DNA of 64,000 bases from Aggregatibacter actinomycetemcomitans (GCA_017160915.1 JACAWG010000054.1:20147-84146), one strand, 5' to 3'; counted from the first letter of the stretch, positions 48,437-59,298 are shown. Notes: generated by a model not told the origin, from the letters alone. Translations and numbers: made by a program.

Positions 48437-49203
48437 TGAGCCTTGTTATCAACAACTTACAATTAGGTTATCAAGATAAAATCATCGTGCAGGATTTGTC
48501 GTTGGATTTTCCGCATAATCAGATCATTGCCTTGATCGGTCCGAACGGCTGCGGCAAATCCACCACCCTAAAAGCCATTGCCCGGCTGCTCAAACCGCGT
48601 ACCGGCAAGATTACACATAAGGGAAAAGATATTTGGCAGAGTCCCCCAAAAGAATACGCCAAAGCCCTGTCTTTCCTGCCACAACAACATTTAGTGCCGG
48701 AGGGCATTAAAGTGCGCGAACTGATTGCTTACGGTCGTTCGCCGTATTTGAATTTATGGGGCAAATTAAACGATAAGGACGAAGCGTTGGTCGCCTGGTC
48801 GATGGAACAAACCCACACCACGGAATTGGCGGACAGATTGGTGTCCGATTTATCGGGCGGTCAGCAACAACGGGTATTCCTAGCCATGACATTGGCGCAG
48901 GACGCAGAACTGGTTTTACTGGACGAACCCACCACCTACCTTGATTTGAATCGCCAGGCGGAACTCATGGGCATGATGCGCCAAATGCAACAAAACGGCA
49001 AAACCGTGATCACCGTTTTGCATGATTTAAACCAAGCCTGTCGTTACTGCGATTATTTAGTTGTGTTAAAAGACGGTAACCTGATGGCGAAAGGCACGCC
49101 CGATGAAGTGATGTCGGAAGCACTTTTGAAAACCGTGTTTGACCTGGATGTGGAGATTCATCGCGATCCCGTCAGCCAAACACCGATGTTTATTTTGAAA
49201 TAA
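48436..49203 (+). CDS. fecE: Fe3+-dicitrate ABC transporter ATP-binding protein FecE
   Basis: A 255-residue ABC ATPase energising FecCD. Walker A is GPNGCGKST, the signature LSGGQQQRVF, Walker B LVLLDEPTTYLDL, and the switch His lies in TVLHDLNQA. The ATG at 48436 sits in TAATG with fecD and gives exactly the E. coli length; the reading frame that extends upstream through fecD is not real. Confidence 0.95.
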   Translation: MSLVINNLQLGYQDKIIVQDLSLDFPHNQIIALIGPNGCGKSTTLKAIARLLKPRTGKITHKGKDIWQSPPKEYAKALSFLPQQHLVPEGIKVRELIAYGRSPYLNLWGKLNDKDEALVAWSMEQTHTTELADRLVSDLSGGQQQRVFLAMTLAQDAELVLLDEPTTYLDLNRQAELMGMMRQMQQNGKTVITVLHDLNQACRYCDYLVVLKDGNLMAKGTPDEVMSEALLKTVFDLDVEIHRDPVSQTPMFILK

Positions 49204-49210
49204 GCGGGAC

Positions 49211-49253
49211 AAAAGTGCGGTCGAAAAACACATTATTTTTTCACCGCACTTTT
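49211..49253. terminator. Inverted-USS terminator between fecE and epmA
   Basis: AAAAGTGCGGT (49211-49221) pairs with ACCGCACTTTT (49243-49253), extended inward by GAAAAA/TTTTTC. It lies between convergent genes. Confidence 0.85.
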
Positions 49254-49258
49254 GCCGT

Positions 49259-50230
49259 TTACGCATTATCAATAGCGAAAGAAATCACCTCTTTAATGCT
49301 TTCCGCACCCATGGCAATCATCAACAGACGATCCACGCCAAGCGCCACACCGGAACAGTTCGGAATGCCCGCTTGCAAAGCGGATAACAAACGGGTATCA
49401 ATCGTCTGCGGCGGCAAGCCCATTTTCTTCCGAAGCTGGTTATCCTGTTCAAAACGTCTTAACTGCTCGCGGGCATCGGACAGCTCGTGGAAACCGTTGG
49501 CAAGTTCCAAGCCTTTGTAATAAAACTCGAAACGCTCCGCCACCCGTAAATCTTCCGAACTGATTTGCGCCAACGCCGCCTGACTCGCAGGGAAGTGGTA
49601 CACCACGACCGGGTTTTCCTGCCCGATTTGCGCTTCCACCACAGCGCTGAAAAGAAATTGTAACAAGGTGTCGCGATTTTCTTCTTCGGCGTTCATCAGT
49701 TGGTATTTTTTGGCTTTTTCCACCAATTCTTCATGCTCCGCCGATAAAGGGTCCAAGCCCACATATTGCTGAAAGGCAAACTGATAACTCATGCTTTCCG
49801 CCGGCGGGCATTCCAGAATTTGCTGTAACAAATCATCCACTTCATTGATTAAACGGTACATATCGAAATGCGGTCGATACCATTCCAACATAGTAAATTC
49901 CGGGTTGTGGCGGCTGCCCGCTTCTTCGTTACGAAACACTTTGCCGATTTGAAAAATCGGACCGCTTCCCGCCGCCAACAGGCGTTTCATGTGATATTCC
50001 GGGCTGGTGGAAAGCCACAGGGTTTTGGATTGTTCGCCGAAGGGCGAAACGAATTCCGTGCTGAAGGTGGCAAGGTGAACATCCGTCACGCCAAATTCGC
50101 TTAACACCGGCGTTTCCACCTCCAATAAGCCGCGATCGGTGAAAAATCGACGAATTTCCGCAATTAATTTGGCGCGGGTGAGTAAATTTTTAATGGACGC
50201 CGTGGGCTGCCATTGTTCCTGTTCCAACAT
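49259..50230 (-). CDS. epmA: Elongation factor P lysine ligase EpmA (PoxA/GenX)
   Basis: Attaches (R)-beta-lysine to elongation factor P. The 323-residue protein is a shortened class II lysyl-tRNA synthetase without the anticodon-binding domain. Class II motifs are visible: [41 protein letters not shown] (motif 2, in pieces) and [15 protein letters not shown] (motif 3). It lies divergent from frdABCD, a conserved pair. EpmB and EF-P are not in the window. Confidence 0.95.
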   Translation of the reverse strand: MLEQEQWQPTASIKNLLTRAKLIAEIRRFFTDRGLLEVETPVLSEFGVTDVHLATFSTEFVSPFGEQSKTLWLSTSPEYHMKRLLAAGSGPIFQIGKVFRNEEAGSRHNPEFTMLEWYRPHFDMYRLINEVDDLLQQILECPPAESMSYQFAFQQYVGLDPLSAEHEELVEKAKKYQLMNAEEENRDTLLQFLFSAVVEAQIGQENPVVVYHFPASQAALAQISSEDLRVAERFEFYYKGLELANGFHELSDAREQLRRFEQDNQLRKKMGLPPQTIDTRLLSALQAGIPNCSGVALGVDRLLMIAMGAESIKEVISFAIDNA

Positions 50231-50393
50231 AAAAACGACCTTTCATTCAGGGAAATTATCGGTTTATTCTAAAGCAAGTCGGCACGAATGCAAAAACGCC
50301 TTAAAAACCGACCGCACTTTTTTGCCTTTGTCATACATTTTCGCGCAAAATCAAGCACAAAAAATGAACAACTCATTCTCCTTTCTAACTTTT

Positions 50394-50407
50394 TTGAGTT
50401 AGATCAC
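50394..50407 (+). promoter_or_regulatory. Candidate FNR site of the frd promoter
   Basis: TTGAG-TTAG-ATCAC matches the FNR consensus TTGAT-N4-ATCAA at 8 of 10 positions. It is 124 bp before the frdA start. A -10 is not obvious; GATAAA at 50425-50430 is one candidate. Anaerobic induction of fumarate reductase makes FNR control likely. Confidence 0.4.
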
Positions 50408-50530
50408 GAAATTGTAACAAATTTGATAAAAAAGGTTTTAATCACCAAAAATAATGGCAAAATGACACTACCCTAACAGTGCCAAAGTTATTTGGTATTT
50501 TTTTATTATCCCTTTACTTGGAGGAATATC

Positions 50531-52339
50531 GTGCAAACTGTTAACGTCGATATCGCCATTGTTGGCGCAGGTGGCGGTGGTTTACGTGCGGCGATTGCTG
50601 CAGCTCAAGCTAATCCAAATCTTAAAATTGCTTTAGTATCAAAAGTTTATCCAATGCGCAGTCATACTGTTGCGGCTGAAGGTGGTGCTGCGGCAGTCAT
50701 TAAAGAAGAAGATTCCTACGACAAACACTTCCATGATACCGTTGCCGGTGGTGACTGGTTATGTGAACAAGATGTGGTGGAATATTTCGTTGAACATTCC
50801 CCGGTGGAAATGACCCAACTTGAACGCTGGGGTTGCCCTTGGAGCCGTAAAACCGATGGCGATGTGAACGTGCGTCGTTTCGGTGGAATGAAAATCGAAC
50901 GTACCTGGTTCGCCGCCGATAAAACCGGTTTCCATTTGCTTCACACGTTATTCCAAACCTCCATTCAATTCCCGCAAATCATCCGTTTCGATGAACACTT
51001 CGTGTTGGATATTTTAGTGGATGACGGTCATGCCCGCGGTATGGTTGCCATGAACATGATGGAAGGCACACTGGTGCAAATCAATGCCAATGCCGTGGTT
51101 ATCGCTACCGGCGGTGGTTGCCGTGCGTTCCGTTTCAACACCAACGGCGGTATCGTGACCGGTGACGGCTTATCCATGGCATATCGTCACGGCGTACCGT
51201 TACGTGATATGGAATTCGTTCAATATCACCCGACCGGCTTACCGAACACCGGTATCTTAATGACCGAAGGTTGTCGTGGCGAAGGCGGTATTTTGGTCAA
51301 TAAAGACGGCTACCGCTATTTACAAGATTACGGTTTGGGACCGGAAACGCCAATCGGCAAACCGGAAAACAAATACATGGAATTAGGTCCGCGCGACAAA
51401 GTTTCCCAAGCCTTCTGGCAAGAATGGCGTAAAGGCAACACCTTGAAAACCGCGAAAGGCGTTGATGTGGTGCACTTGGATTTACGTCATCTCGGTGAAA
51501 AATACTTACACGAACGTTTGCCGTTCATTTGCGAATTGGCGAAGGCTTATGAAGGTGTGGATCCGGCACAAGCCCCAATTCCGGTACGTCCGGTAGTACA
51601 CTACACCATGGGCGGTATCGAAGTGGACTTCAATAGCGAAACCCGCATTAAAGGTTTATTTGCCGTGGGTGAATGTGCCTCTTCCGGCTTACACGGCGCC
51701 AACCGTTTAGGCTCCAACTCCTTGGCAGAATTAGTGGTATTAGGTCGTGTTGCCGGTGAATATGCCGCACAACGTGCCGTTGAAGCCGCCCCTGCCAACC
51801 AAACGGCAGTGGATGCGCAAGCACAAGACATCGTTAAACGCCTGAATGCACTATACGATCAAGAAGGTACCGAATCCTGGTCCGATATTCGTGATGAAAT
51901 GGGGCAAGCCATGGAAGAAGGTTGCGGTATTTATCGTACCCAAGAAAGTATGCAACAAGCGGTGGATAAAATCGCCGAACTCAAAGAACGTTACAAACAT
52001 ATTCGTATTACCGACCGTTCCAGCGTGTTCAACACTAATGTGCTCTACACCGTGGAATTAGGTTATATCCTAGATGTAGCGCAATCTATCGCCAATTCCG
52101 CTATTGAACGTAAAGAATCCCGTGGTGCGCACCAACGCTTGGATTACACCGAACGTGATGATGTGAACTACTTAAAACACACCTTAGCGTTCTATAACGA
52201 AGACGGCGCACCGCGTATTGAATACAGCCCGGTGAAAATCACCAAATCACAACCGGCGAAACGTGTTTACGGTGCGGAAGCGGAAGCTGCGGAAGCGGCG
52301 GTGAAGGCGAAAGAACAAGCTCAAGCAGGTAAGGAGTAA
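50531..52339 (+). CDS. frdA: Fumarate reductase flavoprotein subunit
   Basis: Catalytic subunit of menaquinol:fumarate reductase, facing the cytoplasm. The 602-residue protein binds FAD ([15 protein letters not shown]; covalent His in SHTVAAEGG) and has the fumarate-site blocks [17 protein letters not shown] and [18 protein letters not shown]. The start is GTG at 50531, with GGAGGA seven bases upstream; the product then begins [12 protein letters not shown] like E. coli FrdA (602). It is first of frdABCD. Confidence 0.97.
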   Translation: MQTVNVDIAIVGAGGGGLRAAIAAAQANPNLKIALVSKVYPMRSHTVAAEGGAAAVIKEEDSYDKHFHDTVAGGDWLCEQDVVEYFVEHSPVEMTQLERWGCPWSRKTDGDVNVRRFGGMKIERTWFAADKTGFHLLHTLFQTSIQFPQIIRFDEHFVLDILVDDGHARGMVAMNMMEGTLVQINANAVVIATGGGCRAFRFNTNGGIVTGDGLSMAYRHGVPLRDMEFVQYHPTGLPNTGILMTEGCRGEGGILVNKDGYRYLQDYGLGPETPIGKPENKYMELGPRDKVSQAFWQEWRKGNTLKTAKGVDVVHLDLRHLGEKYLHERLPFICELAKAYEGVDPAQAPIPVRPVVHYTMGGIEVDFNSETRIKGLFAVGECASSGLHGANRLGSNSLAELVVLGRVAGEYAAQRAVEAAPANQTAVDAQAQDIVKRLNALYDQEGTESWSDIRDEMGQAMEEGCGIYRTQESMQQAVDKIAELKERYKHIRITDRSSVFNTNVLYTVELGYILDVAQSIANSAIERKESRGAHQRLDYTERDDVNYLKHTLAFYNEDGAPRIEYSPVKITKSQPAKRVYGAEAEAAEAAVKAKEQAQAGKE

Positions 52340-52343
52340 TAAC

Positions 52344-53114
52344 ATGGCCGAACAATCAATCATGAACGTTGAAATTCTACGTTACAATCCTGAAGTCGAT
52401 AAAGAGCCGCACTTAAAAACTTACCAAGTGCCTTTCGACAGCCAAACCTCGTTGCTTGATGCCTTAGGTTACATCAAAGATAAACTTGAACCGGAACTTT
52501 CCTATCGTTGGTCTTGCCGTATGGCGATTTGCGGTTCTTGCGGGATGATGGTCAACAACATTCCGAAACTGGCGTGTAAAACCTTCCTGCGCGATTACAG
52601 CGGTCATATGCGTATCGAACCGCTTGCCAACTTCCCGATTGAACGTGACTTAGTGGTTGACTTAAGCCACTTCATTGAAAGTTTGGAAGCCATCAAGCCT
52701 TACATTATCGGCAATAAAATGCCGGAATTGGACGGCAAACCGCATCCGTCAAAAGAATTGGCAAAAAGCCGTACCAAACAAACACCGGCACAATTGGAAA
52801 AATACCGTCAATTCTCCATGTGTATCAACTGCGGCTTATGCTATGCCGCTTGCCCGCAATTCGGTTTGAATCCTGAATTCGTCGGTCCTGCCGCGTTAAC
52901 CTTGGCGCATCGTTATAACTTAGATAACCGTGACCACGGTAAAGCGGAACGGATGAAAATCATGAACGGCGAAAATGGCGTTTGGTCCTGTACCTTCGTC
53001 GGCGCCTGTTCCGAAGTTTGTCCGAAACACGTAGGCCCGGCAACCGCCATTAACCAAGGTAAATTAGAAAGTGCGAAAGACTATCTGATTTCCATGCTTA
53101 AACCGAAAGCATAA
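52344..53114 (+). CDS. frdB: Fumarate reductase iron-sulfur subunit
   Basis: A 256-residue electron-transfer subunit. The 2Fe-2S cluster is bound by [11 protein letters not shown] plus a later Cys, the 4Fe-4S cluster by [12 protein letters not shown], and the 3Fe-4S cluster by [18 protein letters not shown] precedes the ATG, 4 bp after frdA. Confidence 0.97.
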   Translation: MAEQSIMNVEILRYNPEVDKEPHLKTYQVPFDSQTSLLDALGYIKDKLEPELSYRWSCRMAICGSCGMMVNNIPKLACKTFLRDYSGHMRIEPLANFPIERDLVVDLSHFIESLEAIKPYIIGNKMPELDGKPHPSKELAKSRTKQTPAQLEKYRQFSMCINCGLCYAACPQFGLNPEFVGPAALTLAHRYNLDNRDHGKAERMKIMNGENGVWSCTFVGACSEVCPKHVGPATAINQGKLESAKDYLISMLKPKA

Positions 53115-53125
53115 GGGGAGAGATT

Positions 53126-53518
53126 ATGACAACAACAGTAACTAAACGTAAAAAATACGTCCGTGAAATCACCCCGACTTGGTGGAAAAGTTGGGATTTC
53201 TACAAATTCTATATGTTGCGTGAAGCCACCGCATTTCCGACCGTCTGGTTCAGCCTGGTATTGCTTTACGGTGTGATTTGTTTGGGTAAAGCGGACGGTT
53301 TTATCGCAAGTTTCATTCCGTTCCTGCAAAATCCGATTGTGGTGATTCTCAACATCATCTCACTTGCCGCATTATTGTTGCACGCCGTGACATTATTTGA
53401 CATGACCGGCGAAGTGATGTCCGGTAGCACCGGATTACCGCCGACATTAATCAAAAACGCGTTACGCGGATTATTCGTCGCCGTCACCGTATTGGCTTTA
53501 GTACTTGTATTTATCTAG
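53126..53518 (+). CDS. frdC: Fumarate reductase membrane anchor FrdC
   Basis: A 130-residue anchor with three TM helices after a conserved KRKKYVREITPTWWKSWDFYKFYMLREATA start region. With FrdD it binds menaquinol and holds FrdAB at the membrane. E. coli FrdC has 131 residues. GGGGAGAG precedes the ATG. Confidence 0.96.
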   Translation: MTTTVTKRKKYVREITPTWWKSWDFYKFYMLREATAFPTVWFSLVLLYGVICLGKADGFIASFIPFLQNPIVVILNIISLAALLLHAVTLFDMTGEVMSGSTGLPPTLIKNALRGLFVAVTVLALVLVFI

Positions 53519-53527
53519 GGGGAAGAC

Positions 53528-53872
53528 ATGGTTAATCAAAATCCAAAACGTTCAAACGAACCGCCTGTATGGTTAATGTTCAGTGCGGGTGGCATGGTTA
53601 GCGGTCTGGCTTTCCCGGTACTCATTCTGATCATCGGTTTGTTATTGCCTTTCGGCTTAGTCAGCCCGGATAACATCATTGCCTTCGCACACCATTGGTT
53701 CGGCAAATTAGTTATCCTTGTGCTCACCATCTTCCCGATGTGGGCAGGCTTACACCGCGTCCATCACGGTATGCACGACATTAAAGTACACGTCCCTGCC
53801 GGCGGGTTCATCTTCTACGGTTTGGCAACACTTTATAGCATTATCGTGTTATTCGCTGTGTGCAATATCTAA
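53528..53872 (+). CDS. frdD: Fumarate reductase membrane anchor FrdD
   Basis: A 114-residue anchor with three TM helices. The N-terminus [19 protein letters not shown] and the helix [14 protein letters not shown] are typical of FrdD. GGGGGAAG precedes the ATG. It is last of the operon, with a terminator 16 bp after the stop. Confidence 0.96.
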   Translation: MVNQNPKRSNEPPVWLMFSAGGMVSGLAFPVLILIIGLLLPFGLVSPDNIIAFAHHWFGKLVILVLTIFPMWAGLHRVHHGMHDIKVHVPAGGFIFYGLATLYSIIVLFAVCNI

Positions 53873-53887
53873 CCTGAATAGCAACGA

Positions 53888-53917
53888 AAAACGCCCTGAG
53901 TACAGGGCGTTTTTTTA
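53888..53917 (+). terminator. Rho-independent terminator of frdABCD
   Basis: AAAACGCCCTG (53888-53898) and CAGGGCGT with a long T run (53903-53917) form a strong stem with loop AGTA. Confidence 0.92.
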
Positions 53918-53934
53918 TGTTTGTCATCATTGTT

Positions 53935-54657
53935 TTACTGAAAAAATGTCTTAATTTTTGAGGTTTTTCTCCGAGCCTCAGAATAATCAATTAGCAATAC
54001 AACTGCTGCCCAAATTAACAGAATCACTAAAAAGAATGCGGATAAAAGCATAGGATATGTCATCCAAGAATAATTGCGATCACTAGATTTAAAAGTGATA
54101 GGGCTATCTGTTATGACAGTAACCTTCTCGCCTTGTAATTTAGGGCTAACCTTCGTTACTTTAGCACTCCATTTATTAAATCCAAACGTCTCTACCAGCC
54201 CACATACGGCATGAGCACCGCCAAATTGCTGAGGAATATCTAGATTATCGCTACCAAATAATGTACGGGAAATACTCATGTACCCAATGTCTGCAGGCAA
54301 TGCTTCCATTAAACAATGTTTTTCATTTAAAGTGATCTCTAATTCAATCGGCTCCCCCGGGTTATCAAACCAAACCGGCTCATCCCATCTTGATGATACA
54401 TCCTTCTCATCTTTCCTTTTTGCACTATTCCAATCACCCAGATCTTTTCTCATCTCACCATTCGATAAATATGGGTTAAAGCTAAGTCTTACCGAGCTAG
54501 ACGATGTATCCAGCGGTCTCCAAACAACCCAACTGGTTGAATTACCCTCTTCTAAAATAAGCGGTTCCTCAGCCCCATTGCACGAAGAATAGTACACACC
54601 TAAAAAGCCACTAAATACAGCAACCCAAAACCACCAAACTTTCCATTTTCTTTTCAT
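53935..54657 (-). CDS. Hypothetical two-TM membrane protein
   Basis: A 240-residue protein I do not recognise. A hydrophobic N-terminal helix (about 7-22) and a long C-terminal one (about 203-227) flank a hydrophilic, Trp-rich domain of about 180 residues. The protein ends in a basic cytoplasmic tail (RRKTSKIKTFFQ). The central part is probably periplasmic, with three Cys that could pair. GGAGAAT precedes the ATG. It holds no USS and looks more A/T-rich than frd and rlmKL on either side, so it may be a later arrival. No motif suggests an enzyme activity. Confidence 0.7.
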   Translation of the reverse strand: MKRKWKVWWFWVAVFSGFLGVYYSSCNGAEEPLILEEGNSTSWVVWRPLDTSSSSVRLSFNPYLSNGEMRKDLGDWNSAKRKDEKDVSSRWDEPVWFDNPGEPIELEITLNEKHCLMEALPADIGYMSISRTLFGSDNLDIPQQFGGAHAVCGLVETFGFNKWSAKVTKVSPKLQGEKVTVITDSPITFKSSDRNYSWMTYPMLLSAFFLVILLIWAAVVLLIDYSEARRKTSKIKTFFQ

Positions 54658-54701
54658 TTTATTCTCCTATTTATCGTTATCGGCGATTGGTAAGAATGTC
54701 A

Positions 54702-56864
54702 TTATTTCGCCTGCACCACCCAACAATTATGAATCTGCTTATTGCGCTCAAAATCCAACGGCAATGTTTTGCGGGAAATTTCCACCGCACTTAATCCCAA
54801 CGCTTCCAAACCGCTAAAATCCATTTTGAAGCCGCGTTTATTATTGGAAAACACGATGGTGCCGTTCGGGCGCAAAATGCGTTTTAAATTCGTCATTAAC
54901 TTAATGTGATCCCGTTGCACATCCCAGCTGTCTTCCATGCGTTTGGAATTGGAGAATGTCGGCGGGTCAATAAAAATCAAATCAAATTGGCGATCGCATT
55001 TTTCCAGCCATTGCAGACAATCCGCTTGGATGAGTTTGTGCGCTTTGCCTTCAATGTCATTGAGCAATAAATTTTGCTCCGCCCAGTTAAGATAGGTATT
55101 TGACATATCCACCGTGGTAGTGGATTTCGCCCCGCCAAGCGCCGCGTGGACGGTGGCGGAACCCGTGTAAGCAAAAAGATTCAGAAAATCCTTGCCTTGC
55201 GCCATTTCGCCCAGCATTTTGCGGGTCAGGCGGTGATCTAAAAATAAGCCCGTGTCCAAATAATCCGTCAAATTCACCCACAATTTCGCGCCGTATTCGT
55301 TCACATAAAAATACTCGCCTTTGTTCGCCAGTTTTTCATATTGATTGGTGCCTTTTTGTTTTTGACGCACTTTCAGAATCAATTTATTGGTTTCCACGCC
55401 CGTGACTTTCAACGTGGCGTTCACGGCGTCCAACAAACGCTGACGGGCTTTGTTTTCATCAATATTTTTCGGCGCGGCATATTCCTGCACCACGATATGA
55501 TCGGCATAACGATCCACCGCCAAATTATATTCCGGCAAATCCGCGTCATATAAACGATAGGCATCCAGCCCCTGCTGTTTCGCCCATTTTTCGATTTTTT
55601 TGATATTTTTCTGCAGTCGATTGGCAAAATCCGGTGCGACGTCAGGAGAAAAAGCGGAAGCAGTCTCGGCAGAAGTGCGGTCAAATTCAGCGGCGTTTTC
55701 CACCGCACTTTGTGCTGCCCGTTCGGCGAGTTGATAGTTCTTCTGCACGCAATCCAAAGGACCGTTTTTTGCTTTGAACTGACGATGGGAACGTAAACGC
55801 AGGCAATCCAACAGGCTCGGTTCGCCACTGAAAATGGAGGCGTTCCAACCGGCGAATTGTTGTTTTAACCGCTGCCCGAACACCGAATACAAAGCAATCA
55901 GCGCAGGGGTCGTGCCTAAACGTTCGCCGTACGGCGGGTTACAAATCACCGTGCCGGTGGCGTTCGGGCTTGGATTTTTAAGCGCCGCCACATCACTCTG
56001 TTGCCATTGCATTAAATGCGCCACACCGGCATTTTTGGCGTTTTGTTTGGCTTTTTGTAACACCCGATGATCCAAATCGAAGCCATAAAAGTGCGGTGGA
56101 TTTTCCCGTTGTTTTTCCGCTTCCGCCAATGCCAACGCTTCTTCTTTCACCTTTTCCCACGCTGCCTGATTATGCCCCAGCCAAAAATCAAAGCCCCAAT
56201 GTAGGCGATACAATTGCGGTGCAATTTTTGCTTCCATTTGCGCTGCTTCAATCAGCAACGTGCCGGAACCGCACATCGGGTCAACCAACGGCGTGCCCCG
56301 CTGCCAGCCGGAACGCAGCACAATCGCCGCCGCCAAGGTTTCACGCAACGGCGCTTTGCCGGTGTCCTCACGATAACCGCGCATATGTAACGCATCGCCG
56401 CTTAAATCCAGAGAAAGAACCACCTCATCCCGGTTCAGATAGGCATGAATACGAATGTCCGGCTGTTCTTTATCGACGTTCGGGCGAGCACGACCGTGAC
56501 GTTCAAAATAATCCACAATGCCGTCTTTTACGCGCATGGCGCCGAATTGGGTGTGGCGAATTTCTTGATTCGTGCCGTTAAAATCCACGAAAAAATGAAC
56601 CTTTTCATCGAAATAATCCAGCCAGTTCACGCCCACCACCGCAGAATATAAATCCAAATCGCTAAACACCTTGGCTTGCACGATAGGCAATAAAATGCGC
56701 GAACTCAAACGGCTCCAAAGCAAAGTGCGATACAGGGTTTCATCATCCGCCCAATAATGCACACCGCCCTGCGCCACTTTTGCATCGCGCGCGCCTAAGT
56801 CGGTTAATTCAGATTTCAAAAGTTCTTCAAATCCACGGGCTGTGGTGGCAAAAAGTTGTTTCAT
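54702..56864 (-). CDS. rlmKL: 23S rRNA methyltransferase RlmKL (m2G2445 / m7G2069)
   Basis: Bifunctional rRNA methyltransferase of 720 residues (E. coli about 702). The N-terminal THUMP and RlmL part shows [14 protein letters not shown] and the catalytic NPPYGERL. The C-terminal RlmK part shows [29 protein letters not shown] and [13 protein letters not shown]. The linker (about 385-410) is encoded by two USS copies facing each other (55673-55681 and 55702-55710), giving QSAVEN and FDRTSAE, and probably accounts for the extra length. Confidence 0.96.
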   Translation of the reverse strand: MKQLFATTARGFEELLKSELTDLGARDAKVAQGGVHYWADDETLYRTLLWSRLSSRILLPIVQAKVFSDLDLYSAVVGVNWLDYFDEKVHFFVDFNGTNQEIRHTQFGAMRVKDGIVDYFERHGRARPNVDKEQPDIRIHAYLNRDEVVLSLDLSGDALHMRGYREDTGKAPLRETLAAAIVLRSGWQRGTPLVDPMCGSGTLLIEAAQMEAKIAPQLYRLHWGFDFWLGHNQAAWEKVKEEALALAEAEKQRENPPHFYGFDLDHRVLQKAKQNAKNAGVAHLMQWQQSDVAALKNPSPNATGTVICNPPYGERLGTTPALIALYSVFGQRLKQQFAGWNASIFSGEPSLLDCLRLRSHRQFKAKNGPLDCVQKNYQLAERAAQSAVENAAEFDRTSAETASAFSPDVAPDFANRLQKNIKKIEKWAKQQGLDAYRLYDADLPEYNLAVDRYADHIVVQEYAAPKNIDENKARQRLLDAVNATLKVTGVETNKLILKVRQKQKGTNQYEKLANKGEYFYVNEYGAKLWVNLTDYLDTGLFLDHRLTRKMLGEMAQGKDFLNLFAYTGSATVHAALGGAKSTTTVDMSNTYLNWAEQNLLLNDIEGKAHKLIQADCLQWLEKCDRQFDLIFIDPPTFSNSKRMEDSWDVQRDHIKLMTNLKRILRPNGTIVFSNNKRGFKMDFSGLEALGLSAVEISRKTLPLDFERNKQIHNCWVVQAK

Positions 56865-57042
56865 ACCGGTCTCAAATGTGTAGAAAAATTGGCGGGGATT
56901 ATAGCAGTTTTAACCGCTAAATAGGTTGAAGTGCGGTGGATTTTACGGATATTTTAAATTCATTGTGAAAACCGACCGCACTTTTAGAGCGCAAACGAAT
57001 CCATCCGTTTCCCATGGAAGACATTAGGCTATCTGCATAAGA

Positions 57043-57072
57043 AAAATGCGCGTTAGGGATAACGCGCATTTT
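57043..57072 (-). terminator. Terminator at the end of the fhu operon
   Basis: AAAATGCGCGTT (57043-57054) and AACGCGCATTTT (57061-57072) form a perfect 12-bp stem with a 6-nt loop, a few bases beyond the receptor stop codon. A widely spaced inverted USS pair (56929-56983) lies further on, before rlmKL. Confidence 0.85.
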
Positions 57073-57078
57073 GTTTTA

Positions 57079-59247
57079 TTAAAAGTCAATGGTCGCACTC
57101 ACCGATAAGGTGCGTGGCGCGCCGGAAACTAAGTAACCATAGTTCGGATAGCCGCCGACGGATTCCCAGTATTTTTTGTTGGTGACGTTATCCAAGCGGG
57201 CGCGTAAGGTGACCGGCGTATTGCCTAACATCGTGATATAACGGGCGCCGACGTCAAGACGGGTCCAGTCTTTCACTTTGAGGGTGTTCTGCGCATCGGC
57301 ATAGCTTGAGCCGGTGTAAGTCACGCGGGATTCAAGGGTTAAGCCGTCAATGGCTTTCACATCATATTCTAAGCCTAAATTGCCTTGGAATTTTGGCACG
57401 CCGATGGTGTATTTGCCATCGGTGGTTGAGGAACCGGTGTTACGTTGTTTGGCGTGCAAGAAGGTTACGCCGCCAAGCAAACGGGCGTTTTCTGTCACTT
57501 GACCATACAGGTTGATTTCCGCGCCATCGTGACGATCTTTACCTTTTGTGGTGTAGAAATTATTCGTATCTAAATAACCACGCGGTTTTTCGGTGCTAAA
57601 GAGCGCGAGGCTTGCACCAAATCCGCTTTCGGATTCATATTTCACACCGATTTCTTTTTGTTTTGACACATAAGGTTTTTGGGTTTCACCTTGATTGACT
57701 GCGTTACTTGGTGCAGTTTCACCTTGTGAAAGGCTTTCAATGTAGTTTCCATACACAGAAACTTCAGGCGTGAAGCGATAAACCACGCCTACGCTCGGGC
57801 TGATTCTGGCTTCTTTATAGCTTGAAGATTGCGTGCCTGTGTTGTAAGCAAAATCTTTCGATGAAAGTTGCTGCCAGCGGGCGCCTAAAGTCACTTGTAA
57901 GGTTTTATCTAAGAACGACAAGGTATCGCCCAACGCCACGCTGTTTAACACCACGCGGTTGGTAACGGCTGGCGAGTCTAAATCATTGCCTCTTAACGCA
58001 TTAGCGGAATAACCAATACCATTGATGTAACGCGGAGAATAGAGGTTGGTCGCAAAGGTGTTTTGCCAGTCCATCACATAGGCATTTTTGCGTTTTTCTT
58101 GATAACGGTTTGCGCTTAATACCACTTCGTGACCGACTGAACCCGTTTCAAACGCCCCTTTCAAGCCCACTTCACCTGTATGAATAATATTACGACGGGC
58201 ATTATCAAAACGGTATTCCGTGCCATCGCCATTGTTATTACGCACCGTTAAATTGGCTAATACATTGGATTCTTTACCGTCACGGAAACCATACGCCACA
58301 TAACCGGTGAGGTTAGGCAAGAAATCATATTCTGCGCGCAAAGTACCGAATACATCACGTTCTTCGGAATAGGTCCAACGTTGCCCCCAGTTGCTAGTCG
58401 CTTTTGGTGCCGCCGGCACTTCGGTTACGCCACTTAGGGTAACACTTGGACGCGGGCTACTTAAATAGTTTTTCTGATAACCCAAATCCGCCGAAACACG
58501 GGCTTTTTCGCCTTTCCAGTCAAGCCCTAAGTGGAATACCGTGTTGCGGGCGTGATCGTTATCAATGGCACTTTCCCCTTCCGTATGCGCCGCATTTAAA
58601 CGCACACCGAATTCTTTGTTATCCCCAAAGCGGCGAGACACATCCGCCCCGATATTGGTGCGTTCTTCGTTGGTGATTCCGAGATTAAAACGGTTGAGAT
58701 CTTCCATCGACGCACGTTTAGGCATTAAGGCGATGGTTCCCCCAATGGAACCGCCGCCCGGTGCTACGCCATTTAAGAATGCCGACGCCCCACGTTGCAC
58801 TTCCACGCGTTCAAACATTTCGGAAGCGATATATTGGCGCGGTAATAAGCCGTATAAACCGTTGTAAAGAATGTCGTCAGAATTGGTGATGAAGCCGCGC
58901 ATAAAATAGCTTTCCTGGAAATTACCAAAGCCGCGTGCCACACGCACATTCGGATCGTTTTTTAACACATCCGCCACGCTGCGGGCTTGTTTATCCTGAA
59001 TAAATTTGTTGGTGTAGCTGGTGGTCGCAAAAGGATTTTCAAGATTGTCTTTATGACCAAGAATCCCAGCACGACTGCCTGCCGCCACCTGACCGCCCGC
59101 AAATTCTTTTGAAAGACCGGCTTGTGAAGCATCGGAACTCACTTCAATGACGTCCAATTCTTCTGTTTTCTGCTCTTCTGCATAAACCGGATTCGTCGCA
59201 AAAACGACCGCACTTGCCAGCGCGCTATATACAAAGTTTTTTTTCAT
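57079..59247 (-). CDS. TonB-dependent ferric-siderophore receptor (FhuA-like)
   Basis: Outer-membrane receptor of 722 residues, with a signal peptide cut after VYA (about 23) and a TonB box (ELDVIEVSS). The plug domain shows SVADVLKNDPNVRVARGFGNFQESYFMRG and VERVEVQRG-type blocks, and the 22-strand barrel ends in TIDF. It belongs to the TonB-siderophore class. A hydroxamate substrate such as ferrichrome is inferred from the fhuCDB genes directly upstream on the same strand. AGGAAAGC lies before the ATG. Whether it is a true FhuA orthologue cannot be decided from sequence inspection. Confidence 0.85.
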   Translation of the reverse strand: MKKNFVYSALASAVVFATNPVYAEEQKTEELDVIEVSSDASQAGLSKEFAGGQVAAGSRAGILGHKDNLENPFATTSYTNKFIQDKQARSVADVLKNDPNVRVARGFGNFQESYFMRGFITNSDDILYNGLYGLLPRQYIASEMFERVEVQRGASAFLNGVAPGGGSIGGTIALMPKRASMEDLNRFNLGITNEERTNIGADVSRRFGDNKEFGVRLNAAHTEGESAIDNDHARNTVFHLGLDWKGEKARVSADLGYQKNYLSSPRPSVTLSGVTEVPAAPKATSNWGQRWTYSEERDVFGTLRAEYDFLPNLTGYVAYGFRDGKESNVLANLTVRNNNGDGTEYRFDNARRNIIHTGEVGLKGAFETGSVGHEVVLSANRYQEKRKNAYVMDWQNTFATNLYSPRYINGIGYSANALRGNDLDSPAVTNRVVLNSVALGDTLSFLDKTLQVTLGARWQQLSSKDFAYNTGTQSSSYKEARISPSVGVVYRFTPEVSVYGNYIESLSQGETAPSNAVNQGETQKPYVSKQKEIGVKYESESGFGASLALFSTEKPRGYLDTNNFYTTKGKDRHDGAEINLYGQVTENARLLGGVTFLHAKQRNTGSSTTDGKYTIGVPKFQGNLGLEYDVKAIDGLTLESRVTYTGSSYADAQNTLKVKDWTRLDVGARYITMLGNTPVTLRARLDNVTNKKYWESVGGYPNYGYLVSGAPRTLSVSATIDF

Positions 59248-59298
59248 GTTGCTTTCCTATATGTGACTTTCCTATGAAAGTTGAGGTTAATAAATCTG

